Part shown: positions 27,455 through 35,669 of the stretch, piece by piece
Layout: each line of letters opens with the position of its first letter
Numbering within the stretch: the first letter of the stretch is position 1
From: Ancylobacter pratisalsi
GTDB taxonomy: Bacteria > Pseudomonadota > Alphaproteobacteria > Rhizobiales > Xanthobacteraceae
Assembly (NCBI RefSeq): GCF_010669125.1
Contig: NZ_CP048630.1
Coordinates: 1,550,001 to 1,614,000 of the forward strand
Length of the DNA stretch: 64,000 bases
Direction of reading: 5' to 3'
Translations under genes and position numbers: made by a program
Notes under the pieces: generated by a model
Seen by the model: only the letters and a program-made list of their open reading frames with translations
Databases searched by the model: none
Told to the model about the DNA's origin: nothing

Positions 27455-28437
27455 AGGCGCGCCCCGACGGCCGCGTCCGGGTGCCAGACCTCGGGGTTGA
27501 CGAGATGGGCAGGCCGGCGGCCGGCGAGCACATCGACGACCTGCCCGGCGACGAGGCGCGCGGTCCGCTCCAGCGCCTCGACCGCGGATCCGGCGATGTG
27601 CGGGCTCAGCACGACATTGTCCAGCCTCGCCAGCCGCGACGCCGGCGACAGCGGCTCGGCCGCGAACACGTCCAGCCCCGCCCCGCCGATGCGCCGCTCC
27701 GCCAGCGCCACCTCCAGCGCCGGCTCGTCGATCAGCGCGCCGCGCGAGGTGTTGATGAGGAAGGCGCCCGGTTTCATCAGCCCGAGTTCGCGGGCGCCGA
27801 TCACCCCGCGCGTGGCCGGCGTGCTCGGCAGGTGCAGCGAGACCACGTCGGCCATGCCCAGCAGCGTGTCCAGATCGGCCACACGCTCCACACCGGCCTG
27901 AGTGAACACCTCATCGGCCTGACTGCGCGACACGCCGACCACCCGCATGCCGAAGGCGCGCGCAAGCCCCGCCGTCGCCTGCCCGATATGGCCGAAGCCG
28001 ACGATTCCGAAGGTGGCGCCAGCCAGTTCGCGCAGCGGCGCGCGGTATTTGAAACCGAAATCCCCCGCCCGCGCCGCCGCGTCCGCCGCCGGTATCGCCT
28101 TGGCCAGCGCCAGCGCCAGCGCCAGGGCCTGTTCGGCCACCGCCCGCACATTCGCACCCGGCGTATTGACCACGCAGATCCCCCGGCGGGTGGCCTCCGC
28201 GACGTCCACCGGGTCGGTGCCGATGCCATGCACGCCGATGACCTTGAGCACCGCCGAGGCCGCGATGGCCGGCGTGCGCAGGCCGGCGTCACGGGTGATC
28301 ACGGCATCCATTCCCGCCATCGAGGCGACAATCGTCGCGGGATCGTAGGCGGGCGCGAGCACGGGCGTTATGCCTGCGTTTTCAAGCAGTTCGAGGCCGG
28401 CGGCGTGAATGGGCTGGACGATCAGGCAGCGGGTCAA
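27451..28437 (-). CDS. D-2-hydroxyacid dehydrogenase (phosphoglycerate dehydrogenase-like)
   Basis: A 328-residue NAD-dependent dehydrogenase. The Rossmann motif is GIVGFGHIGQATAG at about 148-161. Catalytic Arg/Glu/His are represented by NTSRGALIDE, AAEPLS and LSPHIAGS. The long GVHGIGTDPVDVAEA block resembles hydroxypyruvate/phosphoglycerate dehydrogenases. It is coupled to the amidohydrolase gene, suggesting it reduces or oxidises a 2-keto/2-hydroxy acid intermediate of the same pathway. Specificity cannot be read from sequence. Confidence 0.86.
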   Translation of the reverse strand: MTRCLIVQPIHAAGLELLENAGITPVLAPAYDPATIVASMAGMDAVITRDAGLRTPAIAASAVLKVIGVHGIGTDPVDVAEATRRGICVVNTPGANVRAVAEQALALALALAKAIPAADAAARAGDFGFKYRAPLRELAGATFGIVGFGHIGQATAGLARAFGMRVVGVSRSQADEVFTQAGVERVADLDTLLGMADVVSLHLPSTPATRGVIGARELGLMKPGAFLINTSRGALIDEPALEVALAERRIGGAGLDVFAAEPLSPASRLARLDNVVLSPHIAGSAVEALERTARLVAGQVVDVLAGRRPAHLVNPEVWHPDAAVGARL

Positions 28438-28469
28438 AGTGAGCTTCCGTGGTGAGATGGGGGGCGCCG

Positions 28470-29678
28470 TCAGGAGGCCATCGCGGCGAGGAAACCGACC
28501 AGCAGCGGATGCGGCCGGCCGCGCCCGCTGGCGAGTTCGGGATGCCCCTGCATGCCGATGAAGAAGCGCAGTCCCGGCAGTTCGACAGCGTCCGCGAAGT
28601 CGCGCTCAAAAGGCCGCCCGGAGATCGCGAGACCCGCGCCTTCGAGCCGCCCCTCCAACGCCGGATCCAGCATGAAGCGATGATTGTAGTGCACATCGAG
28701 CGTCTCGATGCCGCCCGTCAGCACGGCAAGTCGGCTGCCGGGCAGAAGCCGGCACGACTGAAGCCCCAGCCGGTGCTCGGGCCGCCCGAACGGGTCGTCG
28801 AAGCGCACGAAGGTCTTGGTCTGCGCCTGCGGGTCGGCCTCGGCGAGATTGGCGTCGTTCATGCCGCAGATTTCCTGCGCCACCGCCGTCGCCATGGTCT
28901 GCATCCCCAGGCAAAGCCCCACCGTCGGAACATCCCGGCGGATCGCCGCGCGCGCGGCCTCGACCTGCCCGCGCACCTGCTCCATGTCCGAACCGCCGGG
29001 CAGCAACAGCCCGTCGACACCGGCGAGAAGCCGGTCCCAGACAGGCGTCGGCTCGTCGCGCGGATCGACGAAAACCACTGACAGATCAACGCCGAACGCT
29101 TCAGCCGCATCGCCCAGCGCGGCGAGATTGGCCGGGTAGACCTCGCGCTGCAGGACCTCATCGCCAACGATGAGCACCTTCAGTTCGCGCGCTCCCGCCA
29201 TCCTCGAAACCTGCGAGGCGGGCAGCGGGCGTCCATACTCATCGCGCCGCCACGCGGCAACCACCTCAGGCCGTCCCGCCGCCCGCAGTTCGAAAACCTC
29301 GCCGGCCTCATGCACCTCATAGATTTCGACCGGCCGCCCCGCCCGCTCCGCCGTGACCTGAATGCGGGCCTGCGCCTCACGATGAGCCGGCAGATAAGGA
29401 TTTATCGGCACCACAACCGTGCCCGGCAGGCGAAAAACCGCGCCACGGTCGACCGGCGCGGCGATCGGCCGGCCGCCCGCCCGCTCGGCCCAGAGCACGC
29501 CATTGGGCGCAAGCTCGCCGTGAGCGAGGACATGCTGCACGCAGTCAAAGCGGGCATGGCCGGCACCGGCGCCTGCCAGAATCGTAAACACCGCCCCCCG
29601 CTCGGCGGCGAACTCACCGGCGATCATGCCATCAACGGCCGGCAGGGTCGTCTCATGAACAACGAGCAGGATGGTCAT
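28470..29678 (-). CDS. CTP-synthase-like class I glutamine amidotransferase with unknown N-terminal domain
   Basis: A 402-residue protein. The C-terminal half (about 165-402) is a class I glutaminase most like that of CTP synthase: LLLPGGS, nucleophile Cys256 in GLCLGMQ, YNHRF in place of the CTP-synthase HRYE block, and His379/Glu381 in GHPELASGRGRPHPLLVGF. The N-terminal 160 residues show no CTP-synthase ATPase domain and I do not recognise them; they begin MTILLVVHETTLPAVDG. It may amidate, or remove an amide from, an intermediate of the local pathway. GAGGACCCG precedes the ATG at 29678. It is the second gene after the operator at 29721 and the GntR gene upstream. Confidence 0.72.
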   Translation of the reverse strand: MTILLVVHETTLPAVDGMIAGEFAAERGAVFTILAGAGAGHARFDCVQHVLAHGELAPNGVLWAERAGGRPIAAPVDRGAVFRLPGTVVVPINPYLPAHREAQARIQVTAERAGRPVEIYEVHEAGEVFELRAAGRPEVVAAWRRDEYGRPLPASQVSRMAGARELKVLIVGDEVLQREVYPANLAALGDAAEAFGVDLSVVFVDPRDEPTPVWDRLLAGVDGLLLPGGSDMEQVRGQVEAARAAIRRDVPTVGLCLGMQTMATAVAQEICGMNDANLAEADPQAQTKTFVRFDDPFGRPEHRLGLQSCRLLPGSRLAVLTGGIETLDVHYNHRFMLDPALEGRLEGAGLAISGRPFERDFADAVELPGLRFFIGMQGHPELASGRGRPHPLLVGFLAAMAS

Positions 29679-29720
29679 CGGGTCCTCGGCTGAAGCCTTG
29701 AGCGCGGCAATGGTTCTTAA

Positions 29721-29735
29721 TCGGTATACCAACGG
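29721..29735. promoter_or_regulatory. GGTATACC palindrome, candidate operator (copy 2)
   Basis: TCGGTATACCAACGG carries GGTATACC at 29723-29730, about 45 bases before the glutaminase ATG. It matches the block at 22603-22617 in 13 of 15 positions when both are read towards their genes. Likely bound by a GntR/FCD protein encoded in the window, but which one is not known. Confidence 0.55.
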
Positions 29736-29806
29736 TCGCCAAGCGAGCCCTTTCGCGCTTCGCCCTGGCCCTCGGCTACCCGACGCCCACCCCCACGTCC
29801 ACGCCG

Positions 29807-30712
29807 TCAGGCGCGCCGGACCTTATCCTCGAAGGTGGGGACAGCCGAGTAAGCATTGGTGAGATGGGCACGCATGACCTCGGCGGCGGCGGCCTGATCA
29901 CCGGCGGCGACCGCGTCGAGGATGGCCAGATGTTCGCGGCACCAGTCGCGCACGCGCCGACGGTTCACATAGCCACCGAATTCAAGCAGGCGCCGCAGCC
30001 GGTTCTGCTGCTGGATCGCCTGAAGCAGGAACACGTTGCCGCTGAAACCGGCAATCGTCTCGTGAAAGTGCGCGTCGGTATCGAACAACTGGCGCGCGTC
30101 CACCGTGCCGATGCGCGGGTGCGTCTCAAGATAGAGGTGCTGGATCCGAAGCCGCTCCAGCGCCGCGGCTTCGGGCCGGAAGGTCGGCAGCAAAAGTCCC
30201 TGCGGTTCGATGATCGTGCGGAAATCATAGCTGTTCTGCAGCGCCAGTCCGGTGTCGAGCGTGGGCAGGAAAGTCCAGCCGCGCCCGGCATTGCGCTCCA
30301 GAAGGCCGTCATCGACAAGGCGCGAGAGGGTCCGCTGCAGCAGCGCCCGGTCCACATCGTAGCGTTTGGCGATCTCGGTCTGGGTAAAGGAGGCCGGCAG
30401 GCGGTCGGCCAGCCGGTCCTGCACGATATCGCTGTAGAGATCCTGGTCGGCGCTGAGAGGCACCTCCAGGCTGAAGCGGTGCAGTTCCTCGGGTGTCGCC
30501 TTCAGGAAGAACCCCTGATTGCGCCGCGCTTCGACAACCCCGTGTTCGGCGAGCAGCGAAAGGGCAGCCCGCACCGGCGTGCGCGACACCTGCAGCAGGT
30601 CGCCGAACTGCTGCTCGCGCAGATGATGGCCAACCTCGAAGCGCCCCTCCCGCACCACTTCAAGAATCTGGTTCGCCAGACGAAAACGGCTCTGGCTTGG
30701 ACTACGCGCCAT
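29807..30712 (-). CDS. GntR-type regulator with two winged-helix domains and an FCD domain (paralogue)
   Basis: A 301-residue regulator with the same layout as the gene at 14302-15213. Winged helix 1 has LLQVSRTPVRAALSLLAE, winged helix 2 FTQTEIAKRYDVDRALLQRTL, and the FCD domain ends with RRRVRDWCREHLAILDAV. The two proteins are similar over their whole length. It diverges from the transport operon starting at 31022 and is the natural regulator for this island. The start at 30712 follows GGTGGTCA; an upstream ATG at 30739 is possible but overlaps the inverted repeat. Confidence 0.84.
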   Translation of the reverse strand: MARSPSQSRFRLANQILEVVREGRFEVGHHLREQQFGDLLQVSRTPVRAALSLLAEHGVVEARRNQGFFLKATPEELHRFSLEVPLSADQDLYSDIVQDRLADRLPASFTQTEIAKRYDVDRALLQRTLSRLVDDGLLERNAGRGWTFLPTLDTGLALQNSYDFRTIIEPQGLLLPTFRPEAAALERLRIQHLYLETHPRIGTVDARQLFDTDAHFHETIAGFSGNVFLLQAIQQQNRLRRLLEFGGYVNRRRVRDWCREHLAILDAVAAGDQAAAAEVMRAHLTNAYSAVPTFEDKVRRA

Positions 30713-30724
30713 TGACCACCAATT

Positions 30725-30751
30725 TTGTATGTAATCCATCTTCGCATACAA
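30725..30751. promoter_or_regulatory. TTGTATG/CATACAA inverted repeat at the GntR gene start
   Basis: TTGTATG (30725-30731) and CATACAA (30745-30751) are perfect 7-bp arms 13 bases apart, just ahead of the GntR gene. TTGTAT...ATACAA half-sites are common in FCD-regulator operators, so autoregulation is plausible. Confidence 0.5.
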
Positions 30752-30897
30752 TATCGCAACTGCGGCGAGCAAGCCCCTTCGCTTTCCCTGCGGCGTCCTG
30801 GCCGCAAAATGGCATCGCGCGACCCACATGCGCCGTCCGCCGCGCGGCCTGCGAATCCTCATTTTTCATCAGCGATTGCCTATCATTTGAGCGGCAC

Positions 30898-30963
30898 CTC
30901 ATAAAGCGCACGCTTGACAGTGTGCCGGATCGGTTTTGTATAAATAGTCTCATAAAGTGCAAT
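30898..30963. promoter_or_regulatory. Divergent promoter/operator region of the 31-38 kb operon
   Basis: In the 309-base region between the GntR gene and the binding-protein gene, CTCATAAAGYGCA occurs twice as a direct repeat (30898-30910 and 30949-30961, 12 of 13 identical). Between them lie TTGACA (30914-30919) and TGTATA/TATAAA (30937-30944), a plus-strand promoter. The segment 30936-30963 is shared with 39111-39138 (23 of 28 positions). On the minus strand that segment also reads TTGCAC-N16-TACAAA. The rest of the gap (about 30760-30890) shows nothing I can name. Confidence 0.6.
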
Positions 30964-31021
30964 CAAGTCACAAGACACTTTGAGCAACCAGAGCCATCCA
31001 GATCATACCCAGGGGACCAAC

Positions 31022-31831
31022 ATGCTTCGCACATTCGTCGCTGCCCTCGTCCTTCCGCTCGGGCTGATGCACGCCGCCGGCGCCGCCGAGCTTCCCAAGA
31101 CCGGCCTCGTCGAGGCGGGCGCCCTCACCTATGGCGTCGCCGCCACTTTCGCGCCGTTCGAGTTCCAGAAAGACGGCAAGCTCACCGGCTTCGACATCGA
31201 CCTGATCGATGCCCTGTCCAAGAAGCTCGGCGCCACGCCGAAGGCGATGAACATGGAGTTCAAGGGCCTGATCCCGGCGCTTCAGGGCAAACGCATCGAT
31301 ATCATCAACTCGGCGATGTACATGAACCCGGCCCGCGCCGAGCAGGTCGACTTCGTGCCCTACCTCAAGATCGGCAACCGGGTGATCGTGCAGGCCGGCA
31401 ATCCGGCCAAGATCACCGGCCGCGACGATTCGCTTTGCGGCAAGTCCATCGCCGTCACCCTCGGCGGCATCCAGGAGAGCCAGGCCCGCGCCGACGACAA
31501 GCGCTGCCAGGACAAGGGCCTGCCGGCCGTCACCGTGCTGACGCTGCCGACCGCACAGGATTCCGCCCTGACCCTGCGCCAGGGCCGCGCCGACGCCTAC
31601 TACGATTCCACCCCCGGCTCGATCACGCTGATGGAGAAGCTGCCGGACGTGTTCCTGGCGGTCGGTGAGGAATTCGAATCCAACACCTCGGTCGGCATGG
31701 CCACCCGCAAGGGCGACACGGCGATGCAGGAGGCGCTCAAGGCCGCGCTGAAGGAGATCGTCGACGACGGCACCTACAAGGCGCTCATCGCGAAGTGGCA
31801 GCTGCCCGCCACCGTATCGATCTTCAACTGA
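31022..31831 (+). CDS. Polar amino-acid ABC transporter substrate-binding protein
   Basis: A 269-residue periplasmic binding protein (SBP_bac_3). The signal peptide ends at HAAGAAE; the mature part has LTYGVAATFAPFEFQ, GFDIDLIDALSKKLG and IINSAMYMNPARAEQVDF. A Cys pair (SLCGK and RCQDK) is typical of this family. CAGGGGACCAAC supports the ATG at 31022. It is the first gene of a seven-gene operon and presumably binds the pathway substrate, an amino-acid-like compound. Confidence 0.9.
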   Translation: MLRTFVAALVLPLGLMHAAGAAELPKTGLVEAGALTYGVAATFAPFEFQKDGKLTGFDIDLIDALSKKLGATPKAMNMEFKGLIPALQGKRIDIINSAMYMNPARAEQVDFVPYLKIGNRVIVQAGNPAKITGRDDSLCGKSIAVTLGGIQESQARADDKRCQDKGLPAVTVLTLPTAQDSALTLRQGRADAYYDSTPGSITLMEKLPDVFLAVGEEFESNTSVGMATRKGDTAMQEALKAALKEIVDDGTYKALIAKWQLPATVSIFN

Positions 31832-31870
31832 TCGCATGCCGGCGGTATCCCAGCACAGGAGAAGACGCGC

Positions 31871-32596
31871 ATGATGTCACTCGATCTGGTGTTCGAATAC
31901 ATCGTCTCGCCCGCCTTCTTCCACGGTGCGGCGCTGACCCTGCTCATCACGGTCACCGCACTGTTCTTTGGCATCATCGCCGGCCTCGTCATCGCCCTGA
32001 TGCAGGAGACGCAGCTGCGCCCCCTGCAAGTCTTCACGCTGATCTATGTCTGGCTGTTCCGCGGCACGCCGGTGCTGTTCCAGATCATCTTCATTTACAA
32101 CGTGCTGCCGAGCTTCGGCATACGCCTGTCCGCCTTCCTCAGCGCGGTGATCGCGCTGGCGCTGAACGAGGGCGCCTATATGGCGGAGATCCTGCGCTCG
32201 GGCCTCGACGCGGTGAAGAAGGGCCAGCGCACCGCGGGCCTCGCGCTCGGGCTCACCACCACGCAGATGATGCGCTTCATCGTGCTGCCCCAGGCCGCCC
32301 GCATCGTGCTGCCGCCGATGGGCAACCAGATGATCGGCATGCTGAAGACCAGCGCGCTGGTCTCGGTCATCGCCGTCGAGGAGCTCCTCCTCGTCGCCAA
32401 CCAGACCGCCAGTGCCTCGTTCCGCTATCTCGAAGCGCTCACCGCCGCCGGCGTCTACTACCTCGCGCTGACGACGATCTTCATGGTGCTGCAAGCCATG
32501 CTGGAGCGCAGTCTGGACCCCAAGAGGCGCCGTCGCGAGAAGCGCCCGCTGCTCGACAGGCTCCTCATGGCAGCGGAGAGGGCGGATGTCCGCTGA
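31871..32596 (+). CDS. Polar amino-acid ABC transporter permease
   Basis: A 241-residue inner-membrane permease with FRGTPVLFQIIFIYNVLP and the EAA-type loop QRTAGLALGLTTTQMMRF. A charged, Arg/Lys-rich tail (KRRRREKRPLLDRLLMA) is cytoplasmic. The ATPase gene overlaps its last codons. It would be the only permease of this importer, so a homodimer is likely. Confidence 0.9.
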   Translation: MMSLDLVFEYIVSPAFFHGAALTLLITVTALFFGIIAGLVIALMQETQLRPLQVFTLIYVWLFRGTPVLFQIIFIYNVLPSFGIRLSAFLSAVIALALNEGAYMAEILRSGLDAVKKGQRTAGLALGLTTTQMMRFIVLPQAARIVLPPMGNQMIGMLKTSALVSVIAVEELLLVANQTASASFRYLEALTAAGVYYLALTTIFMVLQAMLERSLDPKRRRREKRPLLDRLLMAAERADVR

Positions 32597-33386
32597 GGAA
32601 ACCCACATGCCACACCCCGAACATGACACGACTCGGACCACGACCCGCCCGGACGAACTGCTGCTTGAAATGGTCGGCGTCGAGAAGCAGTTCGGCCACT
32701 TCAAGGCGCTCAAGGGCTGCTCGCTCGGTGTCTCGCGCCGCGAGACCCTGGTGCTGATCGGTCCCTCGGGCTCGGGCAAGTCGACGCTGCTGCGCTGCAT
32801 CAACCTGCTGGAGCCGGCCGATGGCGGGGACATCTTCTTCGAGGGCGCCAACATAACCCGCGACCTCGCCCACGCCCCGCGCATCCGTCGCGAGATCGGC
32901 ATGGTGTTCCAGAATTTCGAGCTGTTCCAGCACCTCAACGCGGCCCAGAACATCATGCTGGCGCCGATGAAAGTGCTCGGTCTCTCGCGCGCCGACGCCC
33001 ATGACGTCGCGCTCGACCTGCTGCGCAAGGTGCGCATACCCGACAAGGCGGAAGCCTTCCCCGACGAGCTTTCCGGCGGCCAGCAGCAACGCGTCGCCAT
33101 CGCGCGCGCACTGGCGATGAAGCCCAAGCTGATGCTCTACGACGAGCCCACCTCCGCGCTCGACCCTGAGATGATCCGCGAAGTGCTCGACGTCATGGCG
33201 GATCTCAGCGCCGAGGGCATGACCAGCCTTGTGGTCACCCATGAGATGGGCTTCGCGCGGCGCGCCGCCGACAAGATCGTGTTCATGGAAGACGGAAAGA
33301 TCGTCGAGACCGCCGCCAGCGAGGCCTTTTTCGGCGGCTCGGTCAATGAACGCGCCCAGCGATTCCTCGACCAGATCCTGCATTGA
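32586..33386 (+). CDS. Polar amino-acid ABC transporter ATP-binding protein
   Basis: A 266-residue ATPase. Walker [16 protein letters not shown], signature [15 protein letters not shown], Walker B LMLYDEPTSALDPE. A GAGAGGGCGG site precedes the ATG at 32586, which overlaps the permease gene by 11 bases; an ATG at 32607 preceded by GAGGA is an equally possible start. Drives uptake by the adjacent permease. Confidence 0.9.
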   Translation: MSAEETHMPHPEHDTTRTTTRPDELLLEMVGVEKQFGHFKALKGCSLGVSRRETLVLIGPSGSGKSTLLRCINLLEPADGGDIFFEGANITRDLAHAPRIRREIGMVFQNFELFQHLNAAQNIMLAPMKVLGLSRADAHDVALDLLRKVRIPDKAEAFPDELSGGQQQRVAIARALAMKPKLMLYDEPTSALDPEMIREVLDVMADLSAEGMTSLVVTHEMGFARRAADKIVFMEDGKIVETAASEAFFGGSVNERAQRFLDQILH

Positions 33387-34567
33387 TGAGTGCCCCCATG
33401 TCCCGTTCCGTGTCCGCCGCTCCGGATATCGCCCGCCTGAAGCGCCAGCTCGCCGAGTTGGTGGCGCTTCGCAGCGAGAACCCGCCGGGGCGCGAGTTCG
33501 AGGTCGCGCTCTATGTGCGCGACCAGCTGGCCCCGCTGGGCTTCGAGGTCGTGTTCGATGAGTTCAAGCCCGGCCGGGTGAACATCGAGGCGAAGCTCGC
33601 CAATGGCCCCGGCCCGGTGTTCGCCTTCAACACGCATATGGATGTCGTGCCGGCGGGTGAGGGCTGGAGTTCGGACCCCTTCGTTCTGCGCGAGAGCGAG
33701 GGCAGGCTCTATGGTCGCGGCGCCTGCGACTGCAAGGGTCCCCTCGCCGCCATGCTGGAAGCGGTGCGCCTGCTGGCCGCCGACCGCGCCGCCTGGTCCG
33801 GCACGCTGCTCGCCGTCTTCGTCGCCGACGAGGAGATCGCCAGCGAAGGCGCCAAGCTCTATGCGTCGCGCAAGCCCCACATCGATTTCGCGGTCGTCGG
33901 TGAACCGACGTCCAACACGGTCTATTCCGCCCACAAGGGAAGCCTGCGCCCGCTGGTCCGGGTGCTTGGCGTTCCCGCGCATTCAGGCTCGCCGCATCTG
34001 GGCGAGAACGCGATCTACCGCGCGGGTGAACTGCTCTCCCTCATCGCGCAGACGCATGAGAACGATGTGCGCCACCGCAGCCATCCCCTTGTCGGGAGCG
34101 CCAGCCTCACGGTCACGCGCATCCATGGCGGCCATGCCGACAATGTGCTGCCCGGCGCCTGCGAGTTGCTGCTCGACCGGCGGCTGGTGCCCGGCGAGGA
34201 CGAAGACGCGGTAAAGGCCGACATCGCCGCGATGCTGCGCCTTGCCCATGAGCGCACCGGCCTGCGCACCGAGATCATCGAGTGGAAGCCGACCACCGGC
34301 GGGGCCACCGAGACCGCGCCCGATCGCCCAATCGTGCTGGCGAGTCTTGCCGCCTGCCGTGCCCATGCCATTGCCGAGCCGGGCCCCTTCGGCTTCCAGG
34401 GCGCGTGCGATCTAGTTCATTTCCGCTCCACCGGCGCCGAAGGCGTGGTGATCGGACCGGGCTCGCTGTCCGTGGCCCACAAGGCCGACGAATTCGTGCC
34501 GGCGGACGAATTTGCGGTGTCGAGCCTGATCTATCGCGACATCGCCAAGGCCATGCTGGCGGGCTGA
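33386..34567 (+). CDS. M20-family deacylase/desuccinylase (ArgE/DapE-like)
   Basis: A 393-residue metallo-hydrolase. Metal and catalytic residues lie in NTHMDVVPAGEGW, GRGACDCKGPLAAML, and VADEEIASEGA. The family removes acyl groups from N-acyl amino acids (acetylornithine, succinyl-diaminopimelate). The ATG overlaps the ATPase stop (ATGA-type junction), so it is coupled to the transporter. This implies the imported substrate, or an early intermediate, is an N-acylated amine or amino acid. A TTG one codon upstream is the only other start. Confidence 0.87.
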   Translation: MSAPMSRSVSAAPDIARLKRQLAELVALRSENPPGREFEVALYVRDQLAPLGFEVVFDEFKPGRVNIEAKLANGPGPVFAFNTHMDVVPAGEGWSSDPFVLRESEGRLYGRGACDCKGPLAAMLEAVRLLAADRAAWSGTLLAVFVADEEIASEGAKLYASRKPHIDFAVVGEPTSNTVYSAHKGSLRPLVRVLGVPAHSGSPHLGENAIYRAGELLSLIAQTHENDVRHRSHPLVGSASLTVTRIHGGHADNVLPGACELLLDRRLVPGEDEDAVKADIAAMLRLAHERTGLRTEIIEWKPTTGGATETAPDRPIVLASLAACRAHAIAEPGPFGFQGACDLVHFRSTGAEGVVIGPGSLSVAHKADEFVPADEFAVSSLIYRDIAKAMLAG

Positions 34568-34570
34568 ACC

Positions 34571-35668
34571 ATGCGGGCCTCACTCCATCGCGCGCTGTTG
34601 ACCTATGGCGGAGGGCTGGTGCTGCACACCGCCTCTTCCGGTCGTATCGAAGGACTCGACACGCTGTTCCTGCGGCTGGAGGCGCCCGACGCGGTTGCCG
34701 TCGGCGAAGTGCGCATCAACATCGCCTATCTCAACGGCCTGGCGGCAGAGACGGTGTTGGCCGAAGCCGTGGATGTCATTGCCCGGCTGGACCTTGCTCG
34801 CAATGGCACCTCGCTGCTCGCTGAGCCACCCGCCGCCTTCGTTGAGGCGAGCGCGCCGGTGCGCACACTGATCGATTGCACGCTGCACGACCTGGTTGCG
34901 AAACAGGCCGGTGTGCCGCTCGCGGTCCATCTGGGCGCCCCGCCCGCGGACATGTTCGCTCACGCCACCAACCAGACGCTTTTCGTCTCGTCCGACAGCG
35001 CCTTCCTGGCCCGCGCCGAGGCCTATGTCGCCCGTGGTTTCACCGATCTCAAGATCCGCATCGGTGCCGGCGACATCGAGGACGATCTGCGCCGCGTGGC
35101 GCTGCTGCGCGAGCGCTTCGGAACGGGAGTGAAGCTCGCCGCCGACGCCAACGGCGCCTGGGACCTGCCGACCGCCATTGTTCATCTCGAACAGCTCGCC
35201 CGCTTCGACCTCGCCTATGTCGAGCAGCCCATTGCTCCCGGCGACTGGGCGGCGCTGGACCTTCTCGCCAAGGCGAGCCCGGTCCCGGTGATGCTCGACG
35301 AAAGCGTGAAGGGGCTCGACGACGTGCGCCGCATCGCCGAGGTCGGCAACGGACTGATGGCCCATCTGAAGCTGGTGAAGCTCGGCGGCCTCACGCCCGC
35401 GCTCCAGGCGGCCCGGCAGCTTGCCGGGGCCGACGTGCCCTTCATGATCGGCCAGATGAACGAGGGCGGGCTTGCCACCGCCGCCGCGCTCCATCTGGCC
35501 TGCGCCACCCAACCGCGCTTTGCCGAGCTCTATGGCGCCGACGGCCTCGTCGACGACCCCGCTACCGGCCTCACCTATGGCGACGGGCGCGTCATCGCGC
35601 CCGGCCTGCCGGGTCTCGGCCTTCGCTTCGATGCATCGACGACCCATCTCATCAGGGAGTTCTCATAA
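34571..35668 (+). CDS. Enolase-superfamily enzyme (mandelate racemase/muconate lactonizing type) with altered KxK
   Basis: A 365-residue enolase-superfamily protein with capping and barrel domains. Metal ligands are in ADANGAW (Asp), YVEQPIAP (Glu) and MLDESVKG (Asp/Glu). The C-terminal catalytic Lys is in HLKLVKLGG. The usual K-x-K on the second strand reads LKIRIG, that is K-x-R, so one of the two general bases is replaced by Arg. This suggests one-sided proton abstraction (dehydration, cycloisomerisation or syn elimination) rather than racemisation. Three bases after the M20 gene; same operon. Confidence 0.85.
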   Translation: MRASLHRALLTYGGGLVLHTASSGRIEGLDTLFLRLEAPDAVAVGEVRINIAYLNGLAAETVLAEAVDVIARLDLARNGTSLLAEPPAAFVEASAPVRTLIDCTLHDLVAKQAGVPLAVHLGAPPADMFAHATNQTLFVSSDSAFLARAEAYVARGFTDLKIRIGAGDIEDDLRRVALLRERFGTGVKLAADANGAWDLPTAIVHLEQLARFDLAYVEQPIAPGDWAALDLLAKASPVPVMLDESVKGLDDVRRIAEVGNGLMAHLKLVKLGGLTPALQAARQLAGADVPFMIGQMNEGGLATAAALHLACATQPRFAELYGADGLVDDPATGLTYGDGRVIAPGLPGLGLRFDASTTHLIREFS

Positions 35669-35669
35669 A

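Noticed and set aside
28470..29678. A true CTP synthase gene
   Set aside because: Only the glutaminase half is similar. The N-terminal amidoligase/ATPase domain of CTP synthase is missing and the genetic context is catabolic.
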